Below, one piece after another: positions 53,497 through 61,862 of a DNA stretch of 64,000 nt; positions within the stretch are counted from its first letter, which is position 1; the number at the start of each line of letters is the position of its first letter. The DNA is taken from assembly GCF_018327685.1 (NCBI RefSeq), contig NZ_BNEL01000001.1, forward strand, positions 1 through 64,000, in the 5' to 3' direction. Both the position numbers and the translations under genes were made by a program. The notes beneath the pieces were generated by a model. That model did no database searches, had not been told where the DNA came from, and worked only from the letters and a program-made list of their open reading frames with translations. This DNA comes from Streptomyces sp. TS71-3. GTDB taxonomy: Bacteria; Actinomycetota; Actinomycetes; Streptomycetales; Streptomycetaceae.

Positions 53497-54359
53497 CCGG
53501 GGACCCGTTCGTCGCCCATCGCAGCCTGCTGTTCACGGTCGCCTACGAGATGCTCGGGTCGGCGGCCGACGCGGAGGACGTGCTCCAGGAGTCCTGGCTG
53601 CGGTGGGCCGGCGTCGACCGGTCGGCGGTGCGCGAACCGCGCGCGTACCTCGTCCGGGTCGTCACGCGGCAGGCGCTCAACCGCCTGCGGACGCTGTCGC
53701 GCAGCCGCGAGGAGTACGTCGGCGAGTGGCTGCCGGAACCGCTGCTGACCAGCCCCGACGTCGCCGAGGACGTCGAGCTCGCGGAGAGCGTGTCGATGGC
53801 GGTGCTGACGGTGCTGGAGACGCTCGGGCCCACCGAGCGCGCGGTGTTCGTGCTCCGCGAGGTCTTCGAGATGCCGTACGGCGAGATCGCGGAGGCGACG
53901 GGCAAGTCCGCGGCCGCGGTGCGGCAGATCGCGCGGCGGGCCCGCGAGCACGTGGTGGCCCGGCGGCCGCGGATGCGGGTCAGCCGGTCGGAGCAGCAGG
54001 CCGTGCTGGAACGGTTCCTGGCCGCGCTGCGCACCGGCAACCTCCAGGACCTGATGGAGGTCATGGCGCCCGACGTCGTCCTGATCGCCGACGGCGGCGG
54101 GATCGTGACCGCCGCCCGTGCCCCGCTCCACGGCAGCGAGCTGATCGCGAAGCTGTTCACCCGCGCGAACCGGGTGGTGGCCGAGATCGAGACAACGACC
54201 GTCCACCTCAACGGCGCACCCGCGGGCCGCCTCGAAGTCGACGGCGAATCGGCGGCGGTGAGCGTCGTGGTGGAGGACGGGCGGATCACCCGGATCTACG
54301 TGGTCCGCAACCCGCGGAAGTTGACGCGACTGGACGAACCGTCGGAACTGGCGCGGTGA
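53493..54359 (+). CDS. ECF41-type sigma factor
   Basis: 288 residues: sigma2 (AYEMLGSAADAEDVLQESWLRW), a WLPEPL motif in the inter-domain linker, sigma4 (AVFVLREVFEMPYGEIAEATGK) and a SnoaL-like C-terminal domain with VVLIADGGGIV. WLPEP and DGGG are the two motifs described for ECF41 factors, where the C-terminal domain acts as a built-in regulator. Coupled to the AhpD-like gene, its presumed target or partner. A third ECF41 within 21 kb, but this one has the classical context. Confidence 0.92.
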   Translation: MTGDPFVAHRSLLFTVAYEMLGSAADAEDVLQESWLRWAGVDRSAVREPRAYLVRVVTRQALNRLRTLSRSREEYVGEWLPEPLLTSPDVAEDVELAESVSMAVLTVLETLGPTERAVFVLREVFEMPYGEIAEATGKSAAAVRQIARRAREHVVARRPRMRVSRSEQQAVLERFLAALRTGNLQDLMEVMAPDVVLIADGGGIVTAARAPLHGSELIAKLFTRANRVVAEIETTTVHLNGAPAGRLEVDGESAAVSVVVEDGRITRIYVVRNPRKLTRLDEPSELAR

Positions 54360-54540
54360 GGTGGCCGCCGGAGCCGGCGGGGGGGGAGCCCGCGAGGGAG
54401 CGGCGGGTAGGGCCGTGAACCGGTGAGGCAGCGGCTCGTCAACGGACTGGGGAGTGAGTTCCGGCCCGTGCGGGCGGACCCGGTTTCGAGGTCTGCGGCT
54501 CGACCGCCGTCCCTACCACCGGCGCTCCATCACGTCGGCA
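54360..54540. other. Intergenic region, no gene
   Basis: A GC-rich gap between the ECF41 gene and the convergent MerR-PP2C gene. It contains only the 3'-end duplication listed separately. Confidence 0.5.
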
Positions 54541-54564
54541 CTACCGGCGCTCCATCACGTCGGC
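54516..54564. repeat. 25-bp duplication of the 3' end of the MerR-PP2C gene
   Basis: ACCGGCGCTCCATCACGTCG occurs inside the gene's end (54543-54562) and again 25 bp further out (54518-54537). In the outer copy the stop triplet is altered. Confidence 0.88.
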
Positions 54565-55617
54565 GACCACGCAGCTGATGTTGTCGGGGCCGCCGTACCC
54601 GTTGGCGAGGGCGACGAGTTCGCGGACCGCCTGCTCGGGCTCGCCGGTCCCTGCGAGCACACGGTTGATCTCCGCGGCCGGCACGACGGTGGACAGGCCG
54701 TCGGAGCAGAGCAGGTACCGGTCTCCCCGCCGGGCGTCGTGGAGGCGCATGTCGGGGGTGGCGTCCGCTCCGTGGCCCAGTGCCCGTACCAGCAGCGACC
54801 GCTGGGGATGGGAGGCGGCCTCCTCCGGGGTGAGGCGCCCTTCGTCGACCATCGTCTGCACCAGGGTGTGGTCGTGGGTGATCTGGAACAGCTCTCCGTC
54901 GCGCAGCAGGTAGACGCGGGAGTCGCCGATGTGGACGAGGGCCAGTCGCGACCCGGTCCAGAGCATCGCGGTGAGCGTGGTGCCGGCCTCTTCCGGGGAG
55001 GCGCTGCGCCCGGTGACACCGCGCACGGCCGCTCCGGCCTGCTCGACGGCGTCTTCGAGGACGTTGAGGAGGTCGCCGGCCGGGATGCCGTCGGTTTCCA
55101 GGCGCTTCAGGGCATCGACGGCGGCCGTGCTGGCGGGGGCTCCCTGGCTCCCGCAGCCGTCGGCGACGGCGAGCAGGCGGGGTCCGGCGTAGGCGGTGTC
55201 CTGGTTGCTCTCGCGGACGAGGCCCCTGTCGGACAGGGCGGCACAGCGGAGGGCGAGGGGCTCGGCGGTCTCGGGCATGGAGGGGTCCTTCCAGGACAGG
55301 TGGTCGATGAGGAAGGCGGCCAGGTCCCGCCGTGCGGCGGTGTCGGCCTCGACCCGGGCCCAGAACGCGCGGATCTCCTGGGCCGCCGCACCCGCGTCGA
55401 GCGTCCGGACGTGCCGGATGCGGGCGAGGGGCATGCCGAGGCGCCGGAGCCAGGCGACCAGGCGGGCCTGGTCGAGTTGTTCCGGTGCGTAGAGGCGGTA
55501 GCCGGTGACCGGGTCGACGCGGGCGGGTGTCAGCAGGCCCAGCTCGTCGTAGAGGCGCAGGGCCTTCGGCGACAGCCGGGACGCCTTCGCGAACGCCCCG
55601 ATGGTCAGCAACCCCAT
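54541..55617 (-). CDS. MerR-type DNA-binding domain fused to a PP2C phosphatase
   Basis: 358 residues. Residues 1-75 are a MerR winged helix (LLTIGAFAKASRLSPKALRLY, YRLYAPEQLDQARLVAWLRRLG), then a helical linker (about 75-115) and a full PP2C phosphatase (about 120-355). It has SDRGLVRESNQD, VADGCGSQG, LALVHIGDSRVYLLRDG, LLCSDGLS and GYGGPDNISCVV, keeping the metal-binding Asp residues. A phosphatase as the effector part of a MerR protein is unusual. It suggests a regulator that itself dephosphorylates Ser/Thr substrates, or senses them. Divergent from an SDR gene. Confidence 0.88.
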   Translation of the reverse strand: MGLLTIGAFAKASRLSPKALRLYDELGLLTPARVDPVTGYRLYAPEQLDQARLVAWLRRLGMPLARIRHVRTLDAGAAAQEIRAFWARVEADTAARRDLAAFLIDHLSWKDPSMPETAEPLALRCAALSDRGLVRESNQDTAYAGPRLLAVADGCGSQGAPASTAAVDALKRLETDGIPAGDLLNVLEDAVEQAGAAVRGVTGRSASPEEAGTTLTAMLWTGSRLALVHIGDSRVYLLRDGELFQITHDHTLVQTMVDEGRLTPEEAASHPQRSLLVRALGHGADATPDMRLHDARRGDRYLLCSDGLSTVVPAAEINRVLAGTGEPEQAVRELVALANGYGGPDNISCVVADVMERR

Positions 55618-55941
55618 GCCCGTTCCTCCTCATGCCGGGCACGTCGCCCGGCCCCGTCGATGCTGCGGGCTCCCCCAAGGTGAAGGTCAACCATGACGTT
55701 TGCCGGGATGCCGGGATGCCGGGTCCCGTACATCCCGGGTCCCGTACATCCGGGGATGCCATAGGAGTCGCCTATAGCACGTGCTGAATTTCCGTCTTTG
55801 CCTCTCGCTCTTTTCCCTACGTACGGTGAATCGACTCGACGACGTGCGCACCGCGATTCCTCCGGAATTCGTGCCCCGTGCACGGCGCGTCGTGCCTTCT
55901 TCCGTCGAGCGGACAATCACGCGATCGAGAGGACCGTTGGA
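55618..55941. promoter_or_regulatory. MerR-PP2C/SDR divergent control region with palindromes
   Basis: GGGTCCCGTACATCC repeats at 55721-55735 and 55737-55751. ATAGG (55761-55765) pairs with CCTAT (55771-55775), and AGCACGTGCT (55776-55785) is a perfect palindrome. The set could be an operator for the MerR domain or a general repressor site. No gene seen here. Confidence 0.45.
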
Positions 55942-56718
55942 ATGACCACGATCGAGAACGGATCGGGAACGCGGGAACTCGCGGGAAAGCGGGCCCTGGT
56001 CACGGGCGGTTCCCGCGGAATCGGAGCGGCCGTCGTGCGCCGGCTCCTGGACGCGGGGGCCGACGTGCTCACGACCGCCAGATCGGCGACGAGCACGGTG
56101 CCGGACGGGGCCACCTTCGTGGCGGCCGACGTGCGGACACGCGCCGGAGCGCAGGCGCTCGCCACGGCCGCGCAGGACGTGCTCGGCGGGGTGGACGTCG
56201 TCGTCCACAACGTGGGCGGGGCGCGACCGTACAAGGACGCTTCGGCGATCCCCGACGAGGAGTGGCAGGAGGCGCTGGACCTGAACTACCTGGCGTCGGT
56301 GCGGCTGGACTCGCTGCTGGTACCGGGGATGCGGGACCGGCGCTCGGGGACGATCGTGCACGTCTCCTCGGCGGCGGTCCTCACCCCGGTGGGACCGTTC
56401 CTGCACTACACGGCGGCGAAGGCGGCCCTGGAGAACTACAGCAGGGGGCTGGCCCTGGAGCTCGCCCCGTCCGGGATCAGGGTCAACACCGTGACGCCCG
56501 GCAGGGTCGCCACCCCCGGCGGCGAAGCGACACGGGAGCAGTGGGCGAGCCTGGAGGTGGGGCCGAGCCAGACCAACGCCGCCGACACCACCCCGCTGGG
56601 GCGCGACGGCCGGCCCGACGACATCGCCCACGCGGTGCTTTTCCTCGTGTCCGACCGGGCGGGCTGGCTGACCGGGAGCAATCTCGTGGTGGACGGCGGT
56701 GAATTCCCCATGAGGTAG
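55942..56718 (+). CDS. SDR-family oxidoreductase
   Basis: 258 residues, classical SDR: TGGSRGIGAAVVRRL (about 20-34), NVGG, Ser in IVHVSSAAVL, catalytic YTAAK and a GGEFPMR end. It should reduce or oxidise a carbonyl/alcohol with NAD(P)H; the substrate is not readable. GAGAGGACC lies a few bases before the ATG. Divergent from the MerR-PP2C gene, a likely target. Confidence 0.88.
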   Translation: MTTIENGSGTRELAGKRALVTGGSRGIGAAVVRRLLDAGADVLTTARSATSTVPDGATFVAADVRTRAGAQALATAAQDVLGGVDVVVHNVGGARPYKDASAIPDEEWQEALDLNYLASVRLDSLLVPGMRDRRSGTIVHVSSAAVLTPVGPFLHYTAAKAALENYSRGLALELAPSGIRVNTVTPGRVATPGGEATREQWASLEVGPSQTNAADTTPLGRDGRPDDIAHAVLFLVSDRAGWLTGSNLVVDGGEFPMR

Positions 56719-56833
56719 CCGCCGCGGGGATTCCGGAACAGGTCGCCGGGGAAAACGGCCGACGGAATTCTCGACGGGCCACCGGGAAATCCGCCGGCGA
56801 AATCACCGGAAGAATCACCGGTAAAACCACCGG

Positions 56834-57829
56834 TCAAGCCAGCGGCGAGGACACCGGCCGTGACGTCGGCCGTGACGTCGGCCGTGACGCAGGCTGTGAC
56901 ACCGGCTGTGACACAGGTTGCGACACCGGCTGTGACACCGGTGAGAAGTAAGAGGATCTGTACCAGGTCTCCTGACGCAGGAATTCCAGCAGGGCCGTCT
57001 CCGCCGGGCCCGCGCCGGGCCGGACCGCGGCGACGACGGGCTGGGACACGACCGGGAACACCGGGCGCACGAGGTGCTCGTGACCGGGGGGCACCGCGGA
57101 CGCCGGGACGAGCGTCACCCCCAGCCCGTGGGCGGCCCAGCGCACGGCCGTCACCGTCTGGGACACGCGGGCGACCGTGGTCGGGGCCAGCCCGTTGTCC
57201 CGCAGCACGTCCACGAGCACGCCGTCGAGCGCGCTGTCGTGGCCGAACCTCACCCACGGCTCCCGTTGCAGCTCACGCAGGTCGACCCGGTCCGCGGCGA
57301 GCTGGGGGTGGCCGGCGCCCAGCGCCACGACGAACTCCTCGTCGCCGAGGTGGTGGCCGTCGTACAGCCCTTCCTCGCACGGTCCGGCCATCAGGGCGAT
57401 GTCCAGCACGCCCCGGCGCGCCAGCCGCTCCAGCTCGGCGGGGTTCGGCTCCTCGAAGACGGTGACCTCCAGCCGCGGGAACCGGCACCGCAGGGCGCTC
57501 AGCGCGCCCGGCAGCTGCCGCGTGCCGAAGCCCATCTGCACGGCGACCACCAGCTCGCCCACCAGCTCCTCGGCACCGGCACGCGCGGTCGATCTCGCCC
57601 GCCGCGCCGCCCTCACAGCGACCTCGGCCTCCCGCAGGAAGGCGCGGCCGGCGAAAGTGGGCACCAGCCCGGTCGGGGTGCGGGAGAACAGTTCCACGCC
57701 GAGTTCCCGCTCCAGGCTGCGGATCTGCTGCGACACCGACGGCTGGGCGACGTGCAGCAGATCCGCAGCCGCGGTCACCGAGCCCTGCTCGGCAACGGCC
57801 AGGGCGTACTCGAACTGTCGAAGGCTCAT
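56834..57829 (-). CDS. LysR-family regulator with PVSQ repeat tail
   Basis: 331 residues: N-terminal HTH (about 1-60, MSLRQFEYALAVAEQGSVTAAADLLHVAQPSV) and a LysR substrate domain (about 90-295). The last 35 residues are (PVSQ)n/(PTSR)n, coded by a 12-bp repeat at about 56860-56950 which runs to the stop, so the tail length probably varies among strains. Faces the SDR gene convergently. Target genes unknown. Confidence 0.87.
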   Translation of the reverse strand: MSLRQFEYALAVAEQGSVTAAADLLHVAQPSVSQQIRSLERELGVELFSRTPTGLVPTFAGRAFLREAEVAVRAARRARSTARAGAEELVGELVVAVQMGFGTRQLPGALSALRCRFPRLEVTVFEEPNPAELERLARRGVLDIALMAGPCEEGLYDGHHLGDEEFVVALGAGHPQLAADRVDLRELQREPWVRFGHDSALDGVLVDVLRDNGLAPTTVARVSQTVTAVRWAAHGLGVTLVPASAVPPGHEHLVRPVFPVVSQPVVAAVRPGAGPAETALLEFLRQETWYRSSYFSPVSQPVSQPVSQPVSQPASRPTSRPTSRPVSSPLA

Positions 57830-58037
57830 CGACTCGCGTCTCCTCCCTGCGGTGACCGGGATCCCCGTTGCCGGCGTCGTGATGGCAGATAACCCGTTTC
57901 CGCCGGCGGAGATTCCCGTGGACCCGCCGGGGCCGATCCGTTCTCGGCGGCGCCGCCGGGCCACACGTTCCGTGTCGAGCGAGGTCAGAGGGCTCGGGTG
58001 GTGGCGCGGTCCTGGCGCTGGAAGTGCCGGCGGGCGA
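57830..58037. other. Short intergenic region, no gene
   Basis: GC-rich gap upstream of the LysR gene and past the end of the VOC gene. No feature recognised. Confidence 0.4.
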
Positions 58038-58412
58038 TCAGCTCAGCCGGGCCCGCAGCAGGCAGAACTCGTTGCCTTCGGGGTCGGCCAGGACGTGCCA
58101 CGGCTCGTCGCCGCTCTGGCCGATGTCGGCCGGGCGCGCCCCGAGCTTCAGCAGGCGTTCGAGCTCGGCGTCCTGGTCGCGGTCGGTGGCGTTGACGTCG
58201 AAGTGCAGCCGCAGCTTGCCCGCCCTGGGCTCGGTGCTGGGCACGAAGACAAGAGTCGGCTGGAGCCCGCCGAACCCCTCCCGCGGTCCGATCTCCACGG
58301 CGCCGCCATCATCGTCGTCGAGCACGACGAAGCCCAGCACCTCGCACCAGAACCCGGCCAGCGCCTGCGGGTCCCGGCAGGGAACGATCAGTTCGGAGAT
58401 ACGACAAGCCAT
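58038..58412 (-). CDS. VOC-family protein (glyoxalase-like)
   Basis: 124 residues: MACRISELIVPCRDPQALAGFWCEVLGFVV and VLADPEGNEFCLLRA, the paired VOC modules with a His in LRLHFDVNATD as a possible metal ligand. Common Streptomyces glyoxalase-like protein of unknown substrate. Start ATG at 58412 begins the fold. Confidence 0.82.
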   Translation of the reverse strand: MACRISELIVPCRDPQALAGFWCEVLGFVVLDDDDGGAVEIGPREGFGGLQPTLVFVPSTEPRAGKLRLHFDVNATDRDQDAELERLLKLGARPADIGQSGDEPWHVLADPEGNEFCLLRARLS

Positions 58413-58581
58413 GGCCGCACCCTACGGGGGGCCAACCGCAGGCGCCCAGTGATTGAACGGCCAGGGCCGCGACCGACCAGCCTCGCTGAGGATGAACCAC
58501 CACCCGTGGTGTGGACCGTGACCTGCGGCTGATTCCCGGGAATGCGCTCACAGGCGTCGCGTGAGTGAGAGACCATGAGGC

Positions 58582-59472
58582 ATGCGCCCGGCTGGCTGGC
58601 ACCTCACCGAAGACGTCGACGACTTCCTCGCCCGAGCCGGAGACTTCCTGCACTCTCGCCCCGCCCTGCACACCACGCCGCTGACGGCGATCGAGAAACT
58701 GCGAACACGCGGAGCGGGCGCAGAGGGCGCTGAAGCCACCGTCTTCGGCCGGCTGGAGTCAGGTGGCGAGGTCTGCGCGATCTTTTACCGCCCTCCGTCC
58801 CGCCGCCTGAATCTCACACTCCTCACCTCAGAACAGGCCGACACCCTGGCCGCCCACCTAGCCGACCTCGGCCACTCCTTCTCCGGCGTCACCGCGGACC
58901 ACGACACCGCCACAGCCTTCGCCGAGGCATGGCGGCGGCACTCAGGCGCAGTGCCCGTACCGGACTGGCGGGGCCGCCTCTACCGCCTCGGTACGCTCAC
59001 CCCGCCGCGGTTGCGCCCAGAGGGCCGGGGCCGAGTCGCGGACGCTCAGGACCATGAGCAACTACTGTGCTGGTGCCGGGAGTTCTGTGTCGGCAGCGGA
59101 GAGACCGTCACCGTGGACGCCATAGATGCCGGCTCCTGGACTGGCACACGTTTCGCCGACAAGCACTTCACGTTCTGGGAGACGCCGGACGGCTCTCCCG
59201 TCTCCATGGCGGGTTCGACTCCGATGGTCGGCGGCATGATCCGGGTGGACCCCGTCTACACCCCGGCCCACCTCCGGGGTCGCGGCTACGCGGGCGCCGT
59301 GACGGTTGAGGCGAGCAGGGTCGCGCTGACCGCAGGCGCGACGGACGTCGTCCTGTTCGCAGACCCGGGCAATCCAGCCAGCAATGCCCTCTACCGGCGA
59401 GTCGGATACGCTCCGGTTGCCGATTTCACTGGGTACGACTTCTCCCGGGACGCCTCAGATGCCGGTTACTGA
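58582..59472 (+). CDS. GNAT-family N-acetyltransferase
   Basis: 296 residues. The C-terminal half is a GNAT domain with the acetyl-CoA loop VYTPAHLRGRGYAGAVTVEA (about 226-245) and FADPGNPASNALYRRVGYAPV. The N-terminal half is a less conserved domain seen in Streptomyces GNATs. No ribosome binding site, so the ATG at 58582 may be leaderless. GC is somewhat lower than in neighbours. Confidence 0.8.
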   Translation: MRPAGWHLTEDVDDFLARAGDFLHSRPALHTTPLTAIEKLRTRGAGAEGAEATVFGRLESGGEVCAIFYRPPSRRLNLTLLTSEQADTLAAHLADLGHSFSGVTADHDTATAFAEAWRRHSGAVPVPDWRGRLYRLGTLTPPRLRPEGRGRVADAQDHEQLLCWCREFCVGSGETVTVDAIDAGSWTGTRFADKHFTFWETPDGSPVSMAGSTPMVGGMIRVDPVYTPAHLRGRGYAGAVTVEASRVALTAGATDVVLFADPGNPASNALYRRVGYAPVADFTGYDFSRDASDAGY

Positions 59473-59567
59473 CCCCCGAAGCCTGGTGTCATGCGACGCA
59501 TGACAGTTGCCTCGCCGGCGCGACACCTGGCGCGCCGGATCGCAGCCGGCGCCGCGTGGCGTGGCGC

Positions 59568-59595
59568 ACTTTTGCAAGCGGGTGCTTGCAAAAGT
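59568..59595 (+). promoter_or_regulatory. 12-bp perfect inverted repeat, operator of an XRE gene
   Basis: ACTTTTGCAAGC (59568-59579) and GCTTGCAAAAGT (59584-59595) flank four bases. The dyad covers a possible -35 (TTGCAA, 59587-59592) followed by CAGTAT (59609-59614). The ATG at 59621 is then at or near the transcription start. Confidence 0.75.
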
Positions 59596-59620
59596 TAGCA
59601 AGGTGGGCCAGTATCAGGGC

Positions 59621-60208
59621 ATGGCAACGCTCAACGTGGGCAATCTCGGTGAGTACCTCCGCGAGCAGCGGCGGCACGCGCAGCTGTCGCTGCGTCAACT
59701 CGCCGATGCCGCCGGGGTGTCGAACCCGTACCTCAGCCAGATCGAGCGCGGGCTGCGCAAGCCGAGCGCGGAGGTGCTCCAGCAGGTCGCCAAGGCGCTG
59801 CGGATCTCGGCCGAGACGCTGTACGTACGCGCCGGGATCCTCGACGAGCGCCAGCGCGACGAGTTGGAGACGCGTGCGGTCATCCTCGCCGACCCCTCGC
59901 TGAACGAACGGCAGAAGCAGGTGCTGCTTCAGATCTACGAGTCGTTCCGCAGGGAGAACGCGGCAGGCGACGGTCCCGCCTCCGGAGCCGGTCCGGGCTC
60001 CGGTGGCAGTCCGGGCTCCGGCGCCGCGGCCGGGCGCGACGGCGGCGGTTCGGAGGTGTCGGCCCGATCGGGTCCTGCCTCCGGTTCGGGCCCCGTCTCC
60101 GGATCGGACGGTGCGGAGGGTGCGACCGGAACGGATGCCGGGTCCGATGACGGGGCACCCGAAGGGCGCCGCACGGGTGGCGCCCGGCAGAAGCGTGGCG
60201 ATCGGTGA
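59621..60208 (+). CDS. XRE-family regulator (short HTH with disordered tail)
   Basis: 195 residues: lambda-type HTH at about 8-65 (LGEYLREQRRHAQLSLRQLA, GVSNPYLSQIERGLRKPSAE), a helical region with LNERQKQVLLQIYESFRRE and a long Gly/Ser/Ala tail (about 110-195). The layout resembles Streptomyces regulators placed ahead of HbhA-like genes. The perfect palindrome in its promoter suggests autorepression. The coding sequence ends in GATCGG-TGA next to a GATCGCGCC repeat. Confidence 0.87.
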   Translation: MATLNVGNLGEYLREQRRHAQLSLRQLADAAGVSNPYLSQIERGLRKPSAEVLQQVAKALRISAETLYVRAGILDERQRDELETRAVILADPSLNERQKQVLLQIYESFRRENAAGDGPASGAGPGSGGSPGSGAAAGRDGGGSEVSARSGPASGSGPVSGSDGAEGATGTDAGSDDGAPEGRRTGGARQKRGDR

Positions 60209-60210
60209 GA

Positions 60211-60265
60211 GCCGATCGCGCCGATCGCGCCGATCGCGCCGATCGCGCCGATCGCGCCGATCGCG
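60211..60265. repeat. 9-bp tandem repeat (GCCGATCGC), six copies
   Basis: The array begins a few bases after the stop of the XRE gene. The gene's last codons (GGCGATCGG) are a related unit. Confidence 0.9.
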
Positions 60266-60431
60266 GAGAACGGCACGGTCGGCAACGACAACAGGACATA
60301 CCTGGGTGACGCGGATTCACCAGATCACTTGACCATCCAGGGCAGCATTCGCGGCAAGTTTCACAAAAACAGAACATCGGGGCGTCCGAAGCCGATCGCC
60401 CCGGCCGAACGCACCGAGAGGAGCACCCCCC

Positions 60432-61079
60432 ATGGCCATCTCCGATGACCTCCGCAAGACCCTGACCAACCCGACCCCGCTCTACTTCGCCGCCGGCACC
60501 GCCGACCTCGCGCTCCAGCAGGCGAAGAAGATCCCCGGCCTGGTCGAGCAGTTCCGCGCCGAGGCCCCCGGGCGGTTCGAGGCGGTCCGCCGCACCGACC
60601 CCCGCGAGGTCCAGAACCGCGCCACCGCGCGCGCCAAGGACGTCCAGAGCACCCTCCAGACCAAGGTGAACGGGATCGTCGGCCAGCTCGACATCGATCT
60701 GAAGAAGCTCGGCGAGTCCGCCCAGGGCATGGCGCTGCGAGGTGTCGGGGTGGCCGTCGAGTACGCCGTCAAGGCACGGGAGACGTACGAGAAGGTCGCC
60801 GAGCACGGCGAGCAGACCGTGAGGACCTGGCGCGGCGAGACCGCCGGCGACCCGGCCCCCGCCGTCGTGGGCACGGACGGCACCGGCAAGCCGGGCCCCG
60901 TCGTCGTCAAGGACGCCGCCAAGGATGAGGCCGACGAGCCCAAGAGCGCCGCTCCCAAGGCCCCCAAGGCATCACCGTCGACGTCCCCGTCCACCTCCGC
61001 GACCGCCAAGAAGGCTGCCGCGAAGAAGCCGGCCACCCCCCGGAACGGCACGAAGAAGACCACCCCGCCGGCGAAGTGA
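60432..61079 (+). CDS. Heparin-binding-haemagglutinin-like (HbhA-type) protein
   Basis: 215 residues: a long amphipathic helical part (about 1-130, LALQQAKKIPGLVEQFRAEA) and a Lys/Ala/Pro-rich C-terminus (about 165-215, AKKAAAKKPATPRNGTKK), the layout of mycobacterial HbhA and actinobacterial relatives associated with cell surface or lipid inclusions. No signal peptide. GAGAGGAG precedes the ATG. It follows the XRE gene and may be under its control. Function in Streptomyces unknown. Confidence 0.8.
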   Translation: MAISDDLRKTLTNPTPLYFAAGTADLALQQAKKIPGLVEQFRAEAPGRFEAVRRTDPREVQNRATARAKDVQSTLQTKVNGIVGQLDIDLKKLGESAQGMALRGVGVAVEYAVKARETYEKVAEHGEQTVRTWRGETAGDPAPAVVGTDGTGKPGPVVVKDAAKDEADEPKSAAPKAPKASPSTSPSTSATAKKAAAKKPATPRNGTKKTTPPAK

Positions 61080-61356
61080 TCCTCGGCGAGGCGACCGACC
61101 GCGACGTGATCGCAAGCCCCGTGGCCACGGGTCGGGTCACCGTCCGTGACGCCGCCATCGGCAGAGCGGCCGCCGGTGAAGCGGCCGGCCCGGCCGAGCG
61201 GGTGCCGGCACCGCATCGCCGGGGTGGCACGAGCATGGTGTCGCCCCGGCCGGTGCCGGGCCCGGGGTGCTCGGGCACGACCGGCGTGCCTCGTGCGTTC
61301 TCCGGGTACGGTGGCCGCACAAGGCCGAGTCGACACAGGTGGTGGACGTAGTGCTG
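61080..61356. other. Intergenic region before DUF2516
   Basis: Nothing coding recognised. A start slightly upstream of the DUF2516 ATG (GTG 61351) is possible. Confidence 0.4.
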
Positions 61357-61686
61357 ATGCAGGGGTTCGCTGGAGTCATGTGGCTGCTGAACGTGGCCCT
61401 GATCGCCTTCAGTGGCTTCGCGCTCTTCGACGCCGCGTTCCGGCGCGAGGACGCGTACCGCGCGGTCGACAAGAAGACCAAGCCGTTCTGGCTGATCGTG
61501 CTCGGGCTGGCCTTCGTGGTGAGCCTGATCTTCCCGATCCTGTCGTTCCTGCCGATCATCGGCTTGATCGCCACGATCGTGTACATGGTGGACGTCCGCC
61601 CGGCCATCCGCGGGATCAGCGGCGGCGGTGCGCGTGGCCGCGGCTCCAGCAGCGACGGTCCCTACGGTCCGTTCAACGGCCGCTGA
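61357..61686 (+). CDS. DUF2516 membrane protein
   Basis: 109 residues, three hydrophobic segments (about 3-24, 45-64, 66-80), with FRREDAYRAVDKKTKPFW between the first two, the signature region of DUF2516. The Gly/Ser-rich tail is disordered. Usually found near HbhA-like genes in Streptomyces, as here. Function unknown. Past the stop, an 18-bp repeat begins. Confidence 0.83.
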   Translation: MQGFAGVMWLLNVALIAFSGFALFDAAFRREDAYRAVDKKTKPFWLIVLGLAFVVSLIFPILSFLPIIGLIATIVYMVDVRPAIRGISGGGARGRGSSSDGPYGPFNGR

Positions 61687-61719
61687 ACCGTCCCGCGCCG
61701 CCAAGCCCGGCTTCTGACC

Positions 61720-61815
61720 TCTGACCGTCCAGGCCGTCCTGGCCGTCCGGACCGTCGAGGCCGTCCGGACCGTCCAGGCCGTCCGGATCATCCAGGCCGT
61801 CCGGATCGTCTGATC
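61720..61815. repeat. 18-bp tandem repeat (GGCCGTCCGGACCGTCCA)
   Basis: About five degenerate units lie between the DUF2516 gene and the convergent phosphatase gene. GTCC/GGAC arms could form hairpins that act as a terminator. Confidence 0.88.
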
Positions 61816-61862
61816 CCTGTGTCATCCGGTCGCCGGGCCGCCCACCCGGAGCTTTCCGGCCC

